Positions 56,601 to 62,650 of a stretch of 64,000 bases of DNA are shown piece by piece. Below the pieces are notes generated by a model, which did not search any database, had not been told where the DNA came from, and saw nothing but the letters and a program-made list of their open reading frames with translations. Numbering within the stretch: the first letter of the stretch is position 1; every line of letters starts with the position of its first letter. The DNA comes from Henricia sp. BOLD:AAB3569 (Eukaryota > Echinodermata > Asteroidea > Spinulosida > Echinasteridae), in assembly GCA_037783545.1 (NCBI GenBank), contig JBBELK010000329.1, forward strand, positions 1,998,501 to 2,062,500, read 5' to 3'. The translations under genes were made by a program, and so were the position numbers.

Positions 56601-59186
56601 GCATATATGCAAGCAGACAGTTTGTGGAGACATAGCAAAGCGCATGTGTAAATAAACCTGACGTCACTGTGTCTTTGGTCTGTGGTAAGGCATCTGAGGG
56701 ATAATCTAGCTCGTATTTTTTTCTTGAGCGTAAGCATAATTGAATCATTGAATCTTTGCGAAGACCAACCATGCAAACATACATACAAACATACATACAA
56801 AAAAAATGCATAAACACATCCTGAATGAATGCAAGCAAATCTGACTTTCATGGAAAGATTCATGGTGACATTTCAAAATGGCACTAAAAATCAAGGCTGC
56901 GACGGAAATTGTGCATGACCAGATTTTTTTAACGAAAGATGTTCCGGTAGTTGCTGCCTTAGAATTGGTAATTCTATTGTCTGGTTACACATTTCATCCG
57001 TGTCTTACTAACAAAGAGTTTATTTTTATTTTTTAGTATGCATGGATTATTTTTCTGTATGCCAAACACGTCACAATTTCCGTTTGTAAAGTGTTTATAC
57101 ACCCTCACTGAATAATTACTCAAGCTTGATATACGAGATTTACACAGAGTACAATTTAGATACCAACAAGAAAAAAGAACATGATACTACTTTTAGAAAA
57201 TTGTCATTAAATATACAAATGGCCATTATATTTTGATATCACTCTTTAGCATGCGTTTCCTAAGGCACTTATGTATATTAAGCGGGCCTCTCACTGTGCG
57301 ATTTTTGCCACGAATTTCGAACGAATTGGTACCGTATACGATTTGGTACGATTACCAGAGACTGTCTATATAGACTCTACACACAATCGTACCAAATCGT
57401 ACCTAATCGTTGGAAATTCGTGGCAAAAATCGCACAGTGGGAGGCCCGCTTTATGTAGATGATTTTACCAACCCATCGTATTACATGTATGTTGAATGTC
57501 GTGTATATCTTCATTCATGTAGGCCTACATTATTTTTTGAACCATTGTTGTTGGTTTAATTATCATTTAAAACTTCCCTTTTCGGCCAGTTGTTCATTTG
57601 TCTTTATATTTCTTTGTCTGAAATTGAAATAAAATTATCTCGATACTAAAAGTCTATACGCAAACAACAAGATAATGTTTTATTATAGTTATTTTGTTTG
57701 TTCCCCAAAATCATTTGCATACGGTATATTTTTCTGTGTTTTGTGGACGTCGAAGCAAACACGTTGCTGTTGTTGTTTTACGACACCTTCGGCAACTAAG
57801 TCCCTTTATGCTTTAACTTTACTTTACTACCAAGAAGGAGACGTAGAAGGGGGAACACACCACCAGGGAAATGGGAGAACCCATGCGGTCAAACGACCTG
57901 GAATCGAACCCGGGACGCCAGAGGTGAAAGGTGGGGAAATAAGCACTACGCCAACACCTGTTATTAAAAATCATTTATCTCTATATACTTGAGCATATTC
58001 ATACAACCAAAAGGACCCTAGCACAATTACTGTTTGTATAAACATTCCCATATCACAATTTTGAGCTAATTCACGGTTTTTAATGAGGGAAAGAAACCCA
58101 GAAATTGCCGTCGGAAAAAGAAAAAGTACAATTGCATTTGGCAACAGAAATGCACTCGCTTACAAATTATTTGCCGTTATTATCCGGTCATTAACCTTGA
58201 AAAGATATTTTTGAAAAGACTCCAAAAGTACTTATGTAAACCCCGTGGAGACGCTTGTTTGAAAGGGGAAACCGATAACAAATGTAGCATGAAAAACACG
58301 AAAATAATGACCTCCGTTCTTTCAACGGTTTGACAAAAGTACTATTGCAATGACGTTAGAACCCCTTATTAGTGCCACATATAGTTGTACTTCTTTGTGC
58401 GATCGCGGGAGGGCAAAAAAAACCCTAAATTTCTGGTCATGAATTTGAATTTCTTGATCAATGTGAACGGTATCCTGAACTTCGTTTTGAAAGTAGTTAT
58501 CAGTAAAATGTCGTATATAAATTGCATAAAATGCGATATCATTTTTATTTTTTTATTATTATTTTGTATTATTATTATTTTTTCAGGGGCGGTCGGGTTG
58601 GCGTAGTGATTCTTTCCTCGCCTTTCACCTCTGGCGTCCCGGGTTCGAATCCGGGGCGTGTATGTGGATTGGGTTTGCAGTCCCTATTTGACCGCGTGGG
58701 TTTTCCCCTGGGGCATTTCTCTGGGGTTTTTCCTCCCACTTCTAAAACTGCAACTCCTTTTTCGTCTTCTCAAGTTGACTAATATAGTATAGTTAAAGCT
58801 AAAACCGTATAGTTGGCATAAAGGGCCTTAGTTGCCGAAGATGCCATAACATAAAACAACAACAACAACAACATCATTTTTTTTAGAAAATTGCGATTTA
58901 TTTAAAAGGTGAGATATTTGAAACAGCAAACTTTCACGTCTCGAAACATTTCAATGTTGCACTTTTGTTTACACCAAACGTTTGGTAGTTTGGTAAATAC
59001 TGCTTACTATGCAGAAAAAGAGTCAAATTACAACTCACCTGGTGGCATTCCGCAGGGCGTTTGCGTTCGTATGTTGTCCAGGAAGTCGAACGCGTAGGTT
59101 CGGGCCGGAGGGAAAGTCAGCCGAACGTGGGCCGTAACAGCACCGACCAGAATCGCCAGCACGGCCACGCCGATCCAACGAGTCAT
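26628..59186 (-). CDS. Secreted His-first/EGF/DOMON protein with GPI-like tail, 17 exons
   Basis: Exons in coding order: 59186-59039, 55773-55703, 50415-50321, 49677-49535, 47688-47581, 46789-46661, 45977-45874, 45096-45024, 44609-44506, 44066-43907, 43543-43523, 42489-42289, 32142-31936, 30185-29992, 28682-28488, 28165-28012, 26713-26628. Every junction is GT-AG and every phase fits, giving 730 residues. A signal peptide (1-19, cut after VTA) leaves His20 first, followed by LTFPPAR and PCGMPP; TWHMAYAHRGGYKL adds His67 and His72. I infer a copper-site module resembling the Bim1/X325 LPMO-like fold. Then come two EGF-like modules (about 157-185 and 191-229), DOMON 1 (about 232-521, split by a linker), DOMON 2 (about 530-700) and a Gly-rich stretch plus hydrophobic tail ending RF, like a GPI signal. 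Both DOMONs contain a YHG motif. DOMON domains bind haem or sugars in DBH-like, Knickkopf and ferric-reductase proteins. Function is unknown: a surface redox or matrix role is possible. Confidence 0.85.
28967..29456 (+). mobile_element. TTAA-flanked MITE, copy 2 of 3
   Basis: It starts TTAAAGGCAGAACACATGATTGGT and ends ACCAATGATGTGTTCTAACTTTAA. The centre is rich in GGCGAAGTGGTT-type repeats. It is the same family as 14197-14640 and lies in the DOMON gene intron between exons 15 and 14. Confidence 0.7.
30551..30956. mobile_element. GAGTC-rich hAT-like element
   Basis: Ends read TAGTGTTGTAGTCGAGTC and GACTCAAGTACTGTAACACT. Flanks GGAAAGCC (30542-30549) and GGAAAGCA (30957-30964) match at 7 of 8 bases. 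CGAGTCCGAGTC motifs crowd both arms and form hairpins. It lies in the DOMON gene intron between exons 14 and 13. Class is inferred from the CAGTGTT-like end and the 8-bp duplication. Confidence 0.6.
31197..31838. mobile_element. Mariner-like MITE with ~205-bp inverted arms, TA-flanked
   Basis: The element starts CAGGGTGTTTTAAAAAAAAA and ends with the complement CACCCTG, with TA on each side (31195-31196 and 31839-31840). Arms of about 205 bp are nearly identical and enclose a unique spacer of about 230 bp. No transposase is encoded. Confidence 0.78.
32194..32416. repeat. GGCCATGACAG-family repeat split by a nested palindrome
   Basis: The left end GGCCATGACAAGGGGCAGTC and right end CTACCCTTGTCATGGGC are separated by an extra segment near 32235-32345. 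That segment runs from GCGGATATAGCCTCGTTAGG to TTAATGAGGCTGGATCCGC and is itself a palindrome around CAATGGATTT-like sequence. Confidence 0.6.
32575..32800 (+). repeat. tRNA-derived SINE (TTCGAATCC family)
   Basis: A degenerate tRNA-like head (GACTGGCGTCCC..CTGGTTCGAATCCGG) is followed by GTGGATTGGGTT, TTTCCTCCCACCTCTAAAACTG and a diverged tail. The same body occurs at 58583-58875 and reversed at 57840-57965. It abuts the TTAA repeat that hosts the gypsy element. Confidence 0.7.
32847..34366 (+). repeat. 5' LTR of gypsy element
   Basis: It begins TGTGACAGC and ends GGTGTCACA, so the ends form TGTGAC/GTCACA inverted repeats. Short open frames inside (62 and 75 codons) recur unchanged in the other LTR and have no recognisable domain. 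Confidence 0.95.
34369..34386 (+). promoter_or_regulatory. Primer binding site (candidate)
   Basis: TGGCGTCGTAGGCAGGAT starts two bases after the 5' LTR. TGG is complementary to a tRNA CCA end, and the remainder partly matches serine-type tRNA 3' ends. The primer identity is uncertain. Confidence 0.6.
34480..35547 (+). CDS. Gypsy gag-like protein
   Basis: The 355-residue product has a coiled-coil-like start (EQLRAELEAMKVALQAEKEE), a gag capsid-like middle and a C-terminal zinc knuckle CYNCQSTGHLKRDC near residue 285. A Gln/Pro-rich tail carries repeated QQFVPQQS units. It would form the particle and package element RNA. The pol frame overlaps its 3' end in a different frame, implying frameshifting or reinitiation. 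Confidence 0.85.
   Translation: MEGMEQLRAELEAMKVALQAEKEEREKATAGVSSTTPPAKQIYVSAGRRLERFRGKPDKPSDPSVQEWVSDVKGQLTARQIGVEDGAAFIIDHLAGRARQEILGRGDAVKGPDDIFRVLLKVFGDGETLPQIQQKFFSFHQGQGEDLLSFSLELMELFKSMARLDVSFNATRDKTLKGMLAEAVNDEGLQRELRRMNIDSPELSFFDARDRAIEWLGTSRVKTQKAVVVHEVKAEDGAHGMKALLERQGEQLQRQQQQIEALLQAMQRPARRWSQGSRRCYNCQSTGHLKRDCPHAPSFPSSGGTSQGTRDPQQFVPQQSMAPHFVSQQSAAQQFVPQQSPAQQFVPRKPGPHLN
35295..38447 (+). CDS. Gypsy pol: protease, reverse transcriptase, RNase H (integrase start cut off)
   Basis: The open frame spans 1,050 codons, though its first part overlaps gag and may not be translated from this ATG. Aspartic protease motif LLDTGAQ has its Asp near residue 130. Reverse transcriptase includes VDYRALN, MPFGLCNAP and the YLDD box at residues 599-602. 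RNase H begins around EVDASYQGLGAVLS (Asp761) and contains YTDNNPL. The frame then enters the integrase zinc finger (His residues of HDQVGHQG) and ends prematurely because of a frameshift near 38410. Confidence 0.88.
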   Translation: MESGFQTLLQLPVHRSSQARLSPCPVIPVVRRNESGYQGSPAVCPPAVYGTALCLPAVRGPTVRSSAVPSTAVCPPEAWPSFKLERPVIESHTAGPQELTNSGSIYRKAVGQCPESFVQLGASRVRCLLDTGAQVSTITESFFRKHFPETELVDVTAFISISGAQGLAIPYLGYVELPLTVLGHSFVNMGFLVVKDPTGTSIAERKKRVPGVIGSNIFRDIREKLLQDASGQNYLEVLNRRSDGPEWAHVLALYEEVRSGTVHQPDIAGKVRTVGSKPILVPANSLLLMECSVKPAATDVTYEAIIEQLDVDVTHLPNGLAVAPTLVSVDSSGRIPVQVANFTNDDLYLPPRTPVATVSSAVAEHHSRAFEATWQEMQAGEVKNDCADQARSLMSRMKVGTGISDDQQHQLHQLISSHASIFSRDEDDIGLCDKISHAINTTDDVPVRVPHRRIPPHQWAEVREYLQKSLERGVIRESSSPYASPIVLVRKRDGKLRLCVDYRALNAKTHRDAYPLPRIDEALDALGGAKFFCSLDLAHGFHQIPVAAKDVEKTAFRVGTGGLYEFTRMPFGLCNAPATFMRLMDKAFGDKNFQSLIVYLDDILVFGRTFEETLERLRSMLDRLTEFGLKVKPEKCNLFTEQLKYLGHSISDGGISPDPEKISAVREWKKPATERELRGFLGLAGYYRRFVPGFAKVAAPLHALLGGTGKKKHRKVSPIKPISDAWDESCDKSFADLKQLLTTAPLLGYPDFSRQLILEVDASYQGLGAVLSQQQEQGFVVLGYASRGLRENERNMQNYSSMKLELLALRWAITVKFRDILLGANFVVYTDNNPLSYLQTNTKLGAIETRWAGDLEQFQFTIKYRSGRSNRNADALSRKTTHSEDLQTAHSEEMSTEETISSSYASTPIPSTVVSQVRDTLVEAGLNELRIRPDVTAPAAMSTLPSISTEDMATLQRNDKHLGRLWTYWESGRQPHISKLMKEDKPTRKLLKFWNHMEARDNILYKKRKEASGEISQLLLPQVLREQLLTAVHDQVGHQGSSRKDPCTRP
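38392..40077 (+). CDS. Gypsy integrase portion, frame-shifted from pol
   Basis: The 561-codon frame continues the integrase after the frame change: zinc-finger cysteines CRNCQRC, catalytic-core Asp in LAMDFTVL, Asp in HSDQGRNF and Glu in PEGNGQCERFN, then a C-terminal GPY/F-like segment (VWDNRPHKVVGRPN..VYIV). The tail holds three tandem 29-residue repeats built on SAPAAFHKAGEHHPEDQAP (39583-39830, 87-bp unit). Its real start lies upstream in the pol frame, so the ATG at 38392 is not meaningful. It splices element DNA into the genome. Confidence 0.88.
   Translation: MIRLDIKDRVERTLALARSRCFWPGMIHDIEEYCRNCQRCMLAKAGKKLHPTMGSLIAKRPLEVLAMDFTVLEPGTNNVENVLVLTDVFTKFTQAIPCKDQKARTVARCLVRDWFVRFGVPRRLHSDQGRNFESKVIRELCEMYGVTKSRTTPYHPEGNGQCERFNRTMHDRLRTLPPDQKRRWPEHLPELIYAYNATPHSSTGYSPYYLFFGREPRLPVDHLLGFGREEDDGPELDQWVADHHVRMQHAFQKAAGTTEKEALRRQQRYNEAARDEDLHVGARVFLRNRSVKGRNKIQDVWDNRPHKVVGRPNPTGHVYIVAPLDGEGKEKTLNRKDLLDSRTLVLDEDEPPATGCRHQDDPVLPMHIDEDEEADEVVIILETEGETPAMPKGQPEPESAPAAFHKAGEHHPEDQAPQSSDVQDPESAPAAFHKAGEHHPEDQAPQSSDVQDPERAPAALHKAGEHYPDDLAPQPPSEVEDTPPEPTTEEEVPLAKAEQSRHTSRAGAGQHSNPNHLPKSVIQSETPAMLVPAPAIDPRVLADISRTQLLLAQMLAGVQPR
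40159..40171 (+). promoter_or_regulatory. Polypurine tract (candidate)
   Basis: GAGCAGGGGAGTA directly precedes the 3' LTR, where plus-strand DNA synthesis of LTR elements is primed. Confidence 0.65.
40172..41691 (+). repeat. 3' LTR of gypsy element
   Basis: Same length and ends as the 5' LTR. By eye the only difference is one base within the short 62-codon frame (Ala/Thr). Confidence 0.95.
42609..42659. repeat. 51-bp duplicate of the exon-12 donor region
   Basis: The segment repeats 42253-42303, which spans the last ~15 bases of DOMON-gene exon 12, its GTAAGT donor and the first intron bases. The copy lies upstream of exon 12 on the - strand, in intron 11, and keeps the donor sequence, so it is a decoy splice site. 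Confidence 0.8.
42840..43334 (+). mobile_element. TTAA-flanked MITE, copy 3 of 3
   Basis: Ends TTAAAGATAGTATACATGATTGGT and CATGTATACTGCCTTTAA match the copy at 14197-14640. The centre again has TTCGCCCTGAAC-type and complementary repeats. It lies in DOMON gene intron 11. Confidence 0.72.
44745..44938. repeat. 20-bp minisatellite (TTGGCTTATGGTGTCGCGTG)
   Basis: About nine imperfect copies with length differences follow one another in the intron between exons 9 and 8 of the DOMON gene. Confidence 0.85.
45230..45640. mobile_element. Foldback repeat with CACATATCG arms
   Basis: GGCTGCGTTCGCCAC..ACGATATGTGGC on the left pairs loosely with GCCACATATCGTGC..GGAACGCAGCC on the right. Inner palindromic motifs are CCAAGGAATTTCC-like. 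A related inverted fragment lies at 63290-63420. No coding capacity. Confidence 0.55.
46085..46390. mobile_element. TIR repeat (GTTCACACTATCGC ends), copy 1
   Basis: Begins GGGACGTTCACACTATCGC and ends GTGATAGTGTGAACTCCCC. Internal GC-rich motifs include GCGGCCTATCGCG and GCGCTGACC-like tracts. An inverted relative lies at 53357-53662. Confidence 0.7.
48505..48838 (+). repeat. tRNA-Ser-derived SINE, copy 1
   Basis: The head GGTACCGTGGCCGAGTGG has serine-type boxes A and B (GGGTTCGAACC) and a long variable arm. The body contains TTGCTCCATCCTTCGGAAGG and CACTTTAAAGATCCCGGAGC; the tail is (ATA)n. It is about 85-90 percent like the copy at 50658 by eye. Both lie in DOMON gene introns, antisense to the gene. 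Confidence 0.85.
48855..49064. repeat. 106-bp tandem duplication
   Basis: GTGAGTAGCAAAGACATAAT starts copies at 48855 and 48961 with few differences. Intronic. Confidence 0.88.
49136..49365. mobile_element. Foldback element with perfect 9-bp target duplication
   Basis: The 230-bp palindrome starts TAGTCTTTGTGAAAGAC and ends with the complement. GACACAATC stands at 49127-49135 and again at 49366-49374. Interior direct repeats read GTGGACAGGGAACTAGTTTA. Same architecture as the two foldbacks upstream of FZR1. Confidence 0.8.
49920..50060. mobile_element. TTAA-flanked foldback MITE, second copy
   Basis: TTAAAGGCACAGGCTCGTC and GACGAGCCTGTGCCTTTAA bound a palindrome nearly identical to 24919-25059. 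It lies 239 bases from exon 4 and 261 from exon 3 of the DOMON gene. Confidence 0.82.
50658..50998 (+). repeat. tRNA-Ser-derived SINE, copy 2
   Basis: Head GGTACCGTGGCCGAGTGGTT with anticodon loop CTCGCAA and B-box GGGTTCGAATCC. The same body as copy 1 ends in (AAT)n then (TA)n. The anticodon position reads CGC where serine tRNAs would have CGA. Confidence 0.85.
51125..51420. repeat. Two adjacent palindromic repeats
   Basis: 51125-51214 is a hairpin with arms ACACTATGAGCAACTAACAA. Next, 51230-51390 starts CTGAAGTGAATACGTCATC and ends GTCACACTTCGG-like (CTCACACTTCGG); the same unit, shorter, is at 63665-63772. Confidence 0.6.
51421..52877. other. DOMON gene intron 2 sequence, nothing recognised
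   Basis: AT-rich intron. A 126-codon frame at 52310-52690 on the + strand has no homology I recognise. A fragment of the TTAAAGGCAGTATACA family begins at 51855. Confidence 0.4.
52878..52998. repeat. GGCCATGACAG-family repeat, diverged copy
   Basis: GGCCATGTTGGGGCAGGTTTTC opens it and AGATATGGCCG closes it, with core GTGCCTACTCATGCAT. Confidence 0.55.
53229..53356. repeat. 128-bp palindrome
   Basis: AGGCTGGATCCGATTTAGTG at the left is mirrored by CACTAATTCGGATCCAGCCT at the right; internal GGCTGTGGCTATGGCTGTTG repeats sit in the arms. Confidence 0.75.
53357..53662. mobile_element. TIR repeat (CACACTATCGCG ends), copy 2
   Basis: Starts GGCGGATACACACTATCGCG and ends CGCGATAGTGTGAACTCC. It is an inverted relative of 46085-46390 and is sandwiched between a palindrome and a TTAA-type repeat. 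Confidence 0.7.
53667..54222. mobile_element. TTAA-type repeat copy B (empty site for the gypsy target)
   Basis: Inverted relative of the repeat split by the gypsy element. The right end is CCCTTTAA. Near 54176-54190 it carries the uninterrupted target sequence (GAAGCAAAGCTTAGGC on the + strand). It also keeps a 135-codon frame (53735-54142, +). Confidence 0.78.
54223..55702. other. DOMON gene intron 2 sequence, nothing recognised
   Basis: Non-coding, AT-rich with a GC-richer patch near 55130-55330. No recognised repeat. Confidence 0.4.
56033..56469. repeat. 15-bp minisatellite, about 29 copies in three variant blocks
   Basis: The unit CCTAAACACACCCGC appears as 5 copies of a CAGCTGC form, then 16 of the CACCCGC form, then 8 of a CACCTGC form. 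A 15-base unit without stops keeps frames open on both strands, which explains ORFs of up to 327 codons here. It lies in DOMON gene intron 1. Confidence 0.95.
57280..57451. mobile_element. 172-bp foldback MITE
   Basis: AAGCGGGCCTCTCACTGTGC at the left is mirrored by GCACAGTGGGAGGCCCGCTT at the right, and TTTTTGCCACGAATTTCGAA continues the arm. No clean target duplication. Confidence 0.72.
57840..57965 (-). repeat. SINE fragment, minus orientation
   Basis: Reverse of the 58583 SINE head: CGAACCCGGGACGCCAGAGG is the complement of the tRNA-like region, preceded by TGGGAGAACCCATGCGGTC. Confidence 0.65.
58583..58875 (+). repeat. tRNA-derived SINE with (AAC)n tail
   Basis: Head GGGCGGTCGGGTTGGCGTAG and B-box GGGTTCGAATCCGG are followed by a body with TTTTTCCTCCCACTTCTAAA and a tail of (AAC)n. 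It lies in DOMON gene intron 1, 164 bases short of exon 1. A body fragment also occurs near 29765-29830. Confidence 0.75.
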
Positions 59187-59979
59187 GTTTGGCAAGATTT
59201 TATACCAACGAGATCGATCGAGAAAATATCACCTGTGTTTAATTTTATAACAGTGTGTTTATCGTTTGTGAAATGACAGACGATTGATCTAAACTTCTTG
59301 GCGATGCCTTCAAAATTAAACCCCGCCAAAAAAATAAACAGTGTGCATCGGCAACCTCCGCTTAGAGATTAAAGATGCGTTCCTATCCAACGTCTAACCG
59401 CCAATAAGAACACAACACACACGCACGACTGTACAACACAATGGACTCCCTCCTGTGCAACACAATGGACGGCCGTTTATGCGTATAATGTGACTCAGCT
59501 AAATTTTCCGCCAATAACAACACCGCGGTTAGTCCTTGCACGAGTGTAGTATCCAAACTCGCCCATGATTGGACGCTCAGATAAAACAATGTGAGCATGC
59601 GCAGTCAAAGGCAGCTGGCTCTTTTAACCAAGGTCGCGTACTAGGCACGATTAGCAAATCTAAAACATTAGTAATTCACGATTTATAAGGCATCTGTAGC
59701 CTATGGGAGCAATATTAAGGAACAATGTGTTGCACACCAGAGAGTTATTTTTTTTCTTCAAAAATTTAAAACGCTCCTATTTAAACCAGAATTTCTTTCC
59801 TGTCTTGAAACTTTGACCGAACGGCATTGATAAAATATATACCTTGAAAATTCCTCCTTTTTAAGTAAAATCCATATATCTATTTCGTGAGAACCTTGTG
59901 GAGACCTTTTCACCCTTTTATTCCCTATTATACCCGGGTCTCCACAGGGTACCGTGTATAGACCATATCGAATAGCCGC
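59187..59979. other. Upstream region of the DOMON gene
   Basis: The promoter and 5' UTR of the minus-strand gene should lie here. I see no confident TATA box. No other gene is visible. Confidence 0.35.
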
Positions 59980-60038
59980 CATTTCGTGGGGCAGTTCCTT
60001 ACGAAATCAAAAGTGAATTTTGCATTTCTACTACCGCA

Positions 60039-61310
60039 ATGGAATCAATTTTTATAGAAGTTAAAAATGATAATGCTAAAAACATTGTAGCTGGTGTCAT
60101 TTACAAACCCCCTAAAGCTAATTATACTGACTTTGCCGACAAATTACAAAATGTTATGAGATATTTATCCTCAAACGATAAAAAGGGGTTAATCTGTGGT
60201 GATCTTAACATAAATCTTTTGAATTCCGAAAATAACAACACTCAAGATTTCTTAGAAACAATGTATTCCCATTCCTTTGTTCCTCTTGTAGATAAACCAA
60301 CAAGAAATACCAAAAACTCAGCAACCTTAATTGATAATATATTTTCGAATATCTTACCAGTACCTAAATCAGTGATATTAATATCAGATCTAAGCGATCA
60401 TTTGCCAGTATCGACATCAATACCTATTAAAAACAAAATTTCGAGAAAAATTGTACAATCTGTGCGTAATTACTCTAATGAAGGGATTGATAGATTGAAT
60501 GCCGACTTACATCATGCAGACTGGTCTTCAGTCCATGAATCGGACAATGTAAATGACGCATATAGCAATTTTTATAGTATATTAATAGGATACTACGACA
60601 AGAATATCCCACAGAAAAAAACTCGGGCCAAGAAAATCAAATCAAACGCTCCATGGATAACCGAGTCTCTTCTTAAATCAATTAATGTTAAAAATAAATT
60701 GTACCGTAAATTTATTCGTAAACCAAATGAAGAAAATCACTCTAACTATACTAGATATAAAAATATTTTAACTAATGTTTTAAGAAATGCTAAGAAGAAA
60801 TATTACTCTTCTGAATTCAACAGAGAAAGGAATAATATCAGCAATACTTGGAAAATCATTAATGCCTTATTAAACAAAACAAACCCATCTCAAAAGCTAA
60901 CAGCAATTAACGAGAATGGCAAGTTAATTAATGACGCTACAGCAATGGCCGAACATTTTAATAGTTACTTTGCAAATATTGGACCAAACCTTGCCCAGAA
61001 GATTCCCCAGTCTAGCACTTCTTTTTTTGACTACCTCTCTGAACCCAGCCAAAACTGTGTGTTTTTTACTCCTGCCACTAAATATGAGGTTAAAGATATC
61101 ATTGACGATCTTCCTAATAAAAAAAGCACAGGTTTAGATGATATCAGTGTGTCTGTTATAAAAAAAGTAATTGATAGCATTATAGACCCTCTTACACATA
61201 TTATCAATATGTCATTATTATCGGGAATTTTTCCATCTGACTTGAAAGTTGCAAAGGTTATTCCTATTTATAAAAGTGGTGAATCTGATCTTGTTAATAA
61301 CTATATATAG
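60039..61310 (+). pseudogene. LINE endonuclease (partial) and RT N-terminal part
   Basis: The 423-codon frame starts inside the endonuclease fold (VAGVIYKPPK, LICGDLNINLL, LIDNIFSN, SDLSDHLPV), runs through the linker and enters RT (STGLDDISVSVIKK, KVIPIYKSG). It breaks at 61300-61310 within a TATATATA run, just before the NYRPIS-type RT motif. The first part of the endonuclease, with the first catalytic residues, is missing. It would be the element polymerase if whole; this copy is defective. Confidence 0.85.
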
Positions 61311-62607
61311 ACCAATATCAATTTTGTCTCAATTCTCAAAAATCCTTGAGAAAATTGTTTATAAACGTACATTTGCTTTTTTACAGCAAAATAACACTTT
61401 ATCTAACTCGCAATTTGGATTTAGGGCTAAGCATTCAACAACTCATGCAATATTACATCTTTGTAATACCATAATAGAAGGTTTTGAAAATTCCCAGCAC
61501 ACACTTGGTATTTTCCTTGGTTTTTCAAAGGCATTCGATACTTTGGACCATGACATACTTCTTAATAAATTAAACCATTATGGCATCAGGGGTACTCCAT
61601 TAGCCTGGTTTCGAAGTTATCTTAACCAGAGAAAACAACATGTATTTATTAATGGATGTGCATCCACTTCCAGAACCCTGACTTGCGGAGTCCCCCAAGG
61701 TTCAATCCTTGGTCCCCTTCTCTTTCTCCTTTATATAAATGACATTACTAAATCATCGGATATCTTATCATTCATTCTCTTCGCTGATGATTCCAATATA
61801 TTTTATAGCCATAAAAATATTCTCACCCTTGTTGATACTGCTAATTCAGAGTTGAACAGCATAACTGAATGGATAAGGGCAAATAAACTCTCCTTAAATC
61901 TAAGTAAAACTTCGTGCATGTTATTTAGCAATTCCCTTAATAAACTGCCAAAAGATATTTGCATTAATAATTTTAAGATTAATGAAACAAATTCCACGAA
62001 GTTTCTAGGTATCTTTATTGATAACAAACTCTCGTGGAAAACACATATAGATTACACATGTAAAGTAGTTTCCAAAAATATTGGTGTGATTAATCGCCTA
62101 AAGCATTTACTTCCGAATGATATTTGCATCATGTTGTACAACAGTTTGATATTATCTTACATTAACTATGGTATATTAGCATGGGGAAATGCTTGTAATC
62201 AATATGTCTCTCGAATACTACTACTTCAAAAAAGAGTTATACGCATTATTTCTCATTCTGACTATCGAGCTCACACTGACCCTCTTTTTAAACATTACGA
62301 ATTACTAAAAGTGAATGATATTTATCTTTACCAACTAGGCATATTCATGTTTCAATTATCAAAAAATAATGTTCCAAAGTATTTACAATTGCCCTTTATA
62401 AAAAACGAACACCTCCATAGTCATTACACTAGGCAGGTCCATCACTACCATCTTCAAGCAATTCGTACAAATCTTGGGAAGAAATGTGTCACATTCGAAG
62501 GTCCAAAGCTATGGAATACTCTTGATCCTAATTTGAAAAGTCAAGAAAAGTTACCAGCATTTAAAACAGAATTTAAAACTTTCCTCCTTACTAAATATGC
62601 CGATTAA
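61249..62607 (+). pseudogene. LINE reverse transcriptase, C-terminal part
   Basis: From about 61312 this frame carries RPISILSQFSKILEK, FGFRAKHSTTHA, GVPQGSILGP and the FADD box near 61780-61791, then a thumb and C-terminal region up to KYAD. Its first ~20 codons overlap the other frame and are out of register. F-G-F-S-K-A-F replaces the usual D-x-S/L-K-A-F-D motif A (IFLGFSKAFDT), removing an expected Asp. That is a second sign of decay. Confidence 0.85.
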
Positions 62608-62650
62608 AATGTTTTGTTATTTTTATTATATATAAACAATCAACAAAATT

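Larger units (their letters stand above)
59980..62650 (+). mobile_element. 5'-truncated LINE (CR1/L2/jockey-like), degenerate
   Basis: It contains only the second half of the endonuclease plus reverse transcriptase, with no RNase H. The reading frame appears to continue upstream of the first ATG to about 59980, where homology-like sequence ends. The two ORFs overlap at 61249-61310. 5' truncation is typical of target-primed integration. The 3' end is not defined by a clear tail. Confidence 0.8.

Noticed and set aside
55880-56863. 327-codon - strand frame and overlapping 154- and 146-codon frames
   Set aside because: They are created by the stop-free 15-bp minisatellite; the repeated VCLGQ/VCLGR, TRPKH and FRAGV peptides are its translations.
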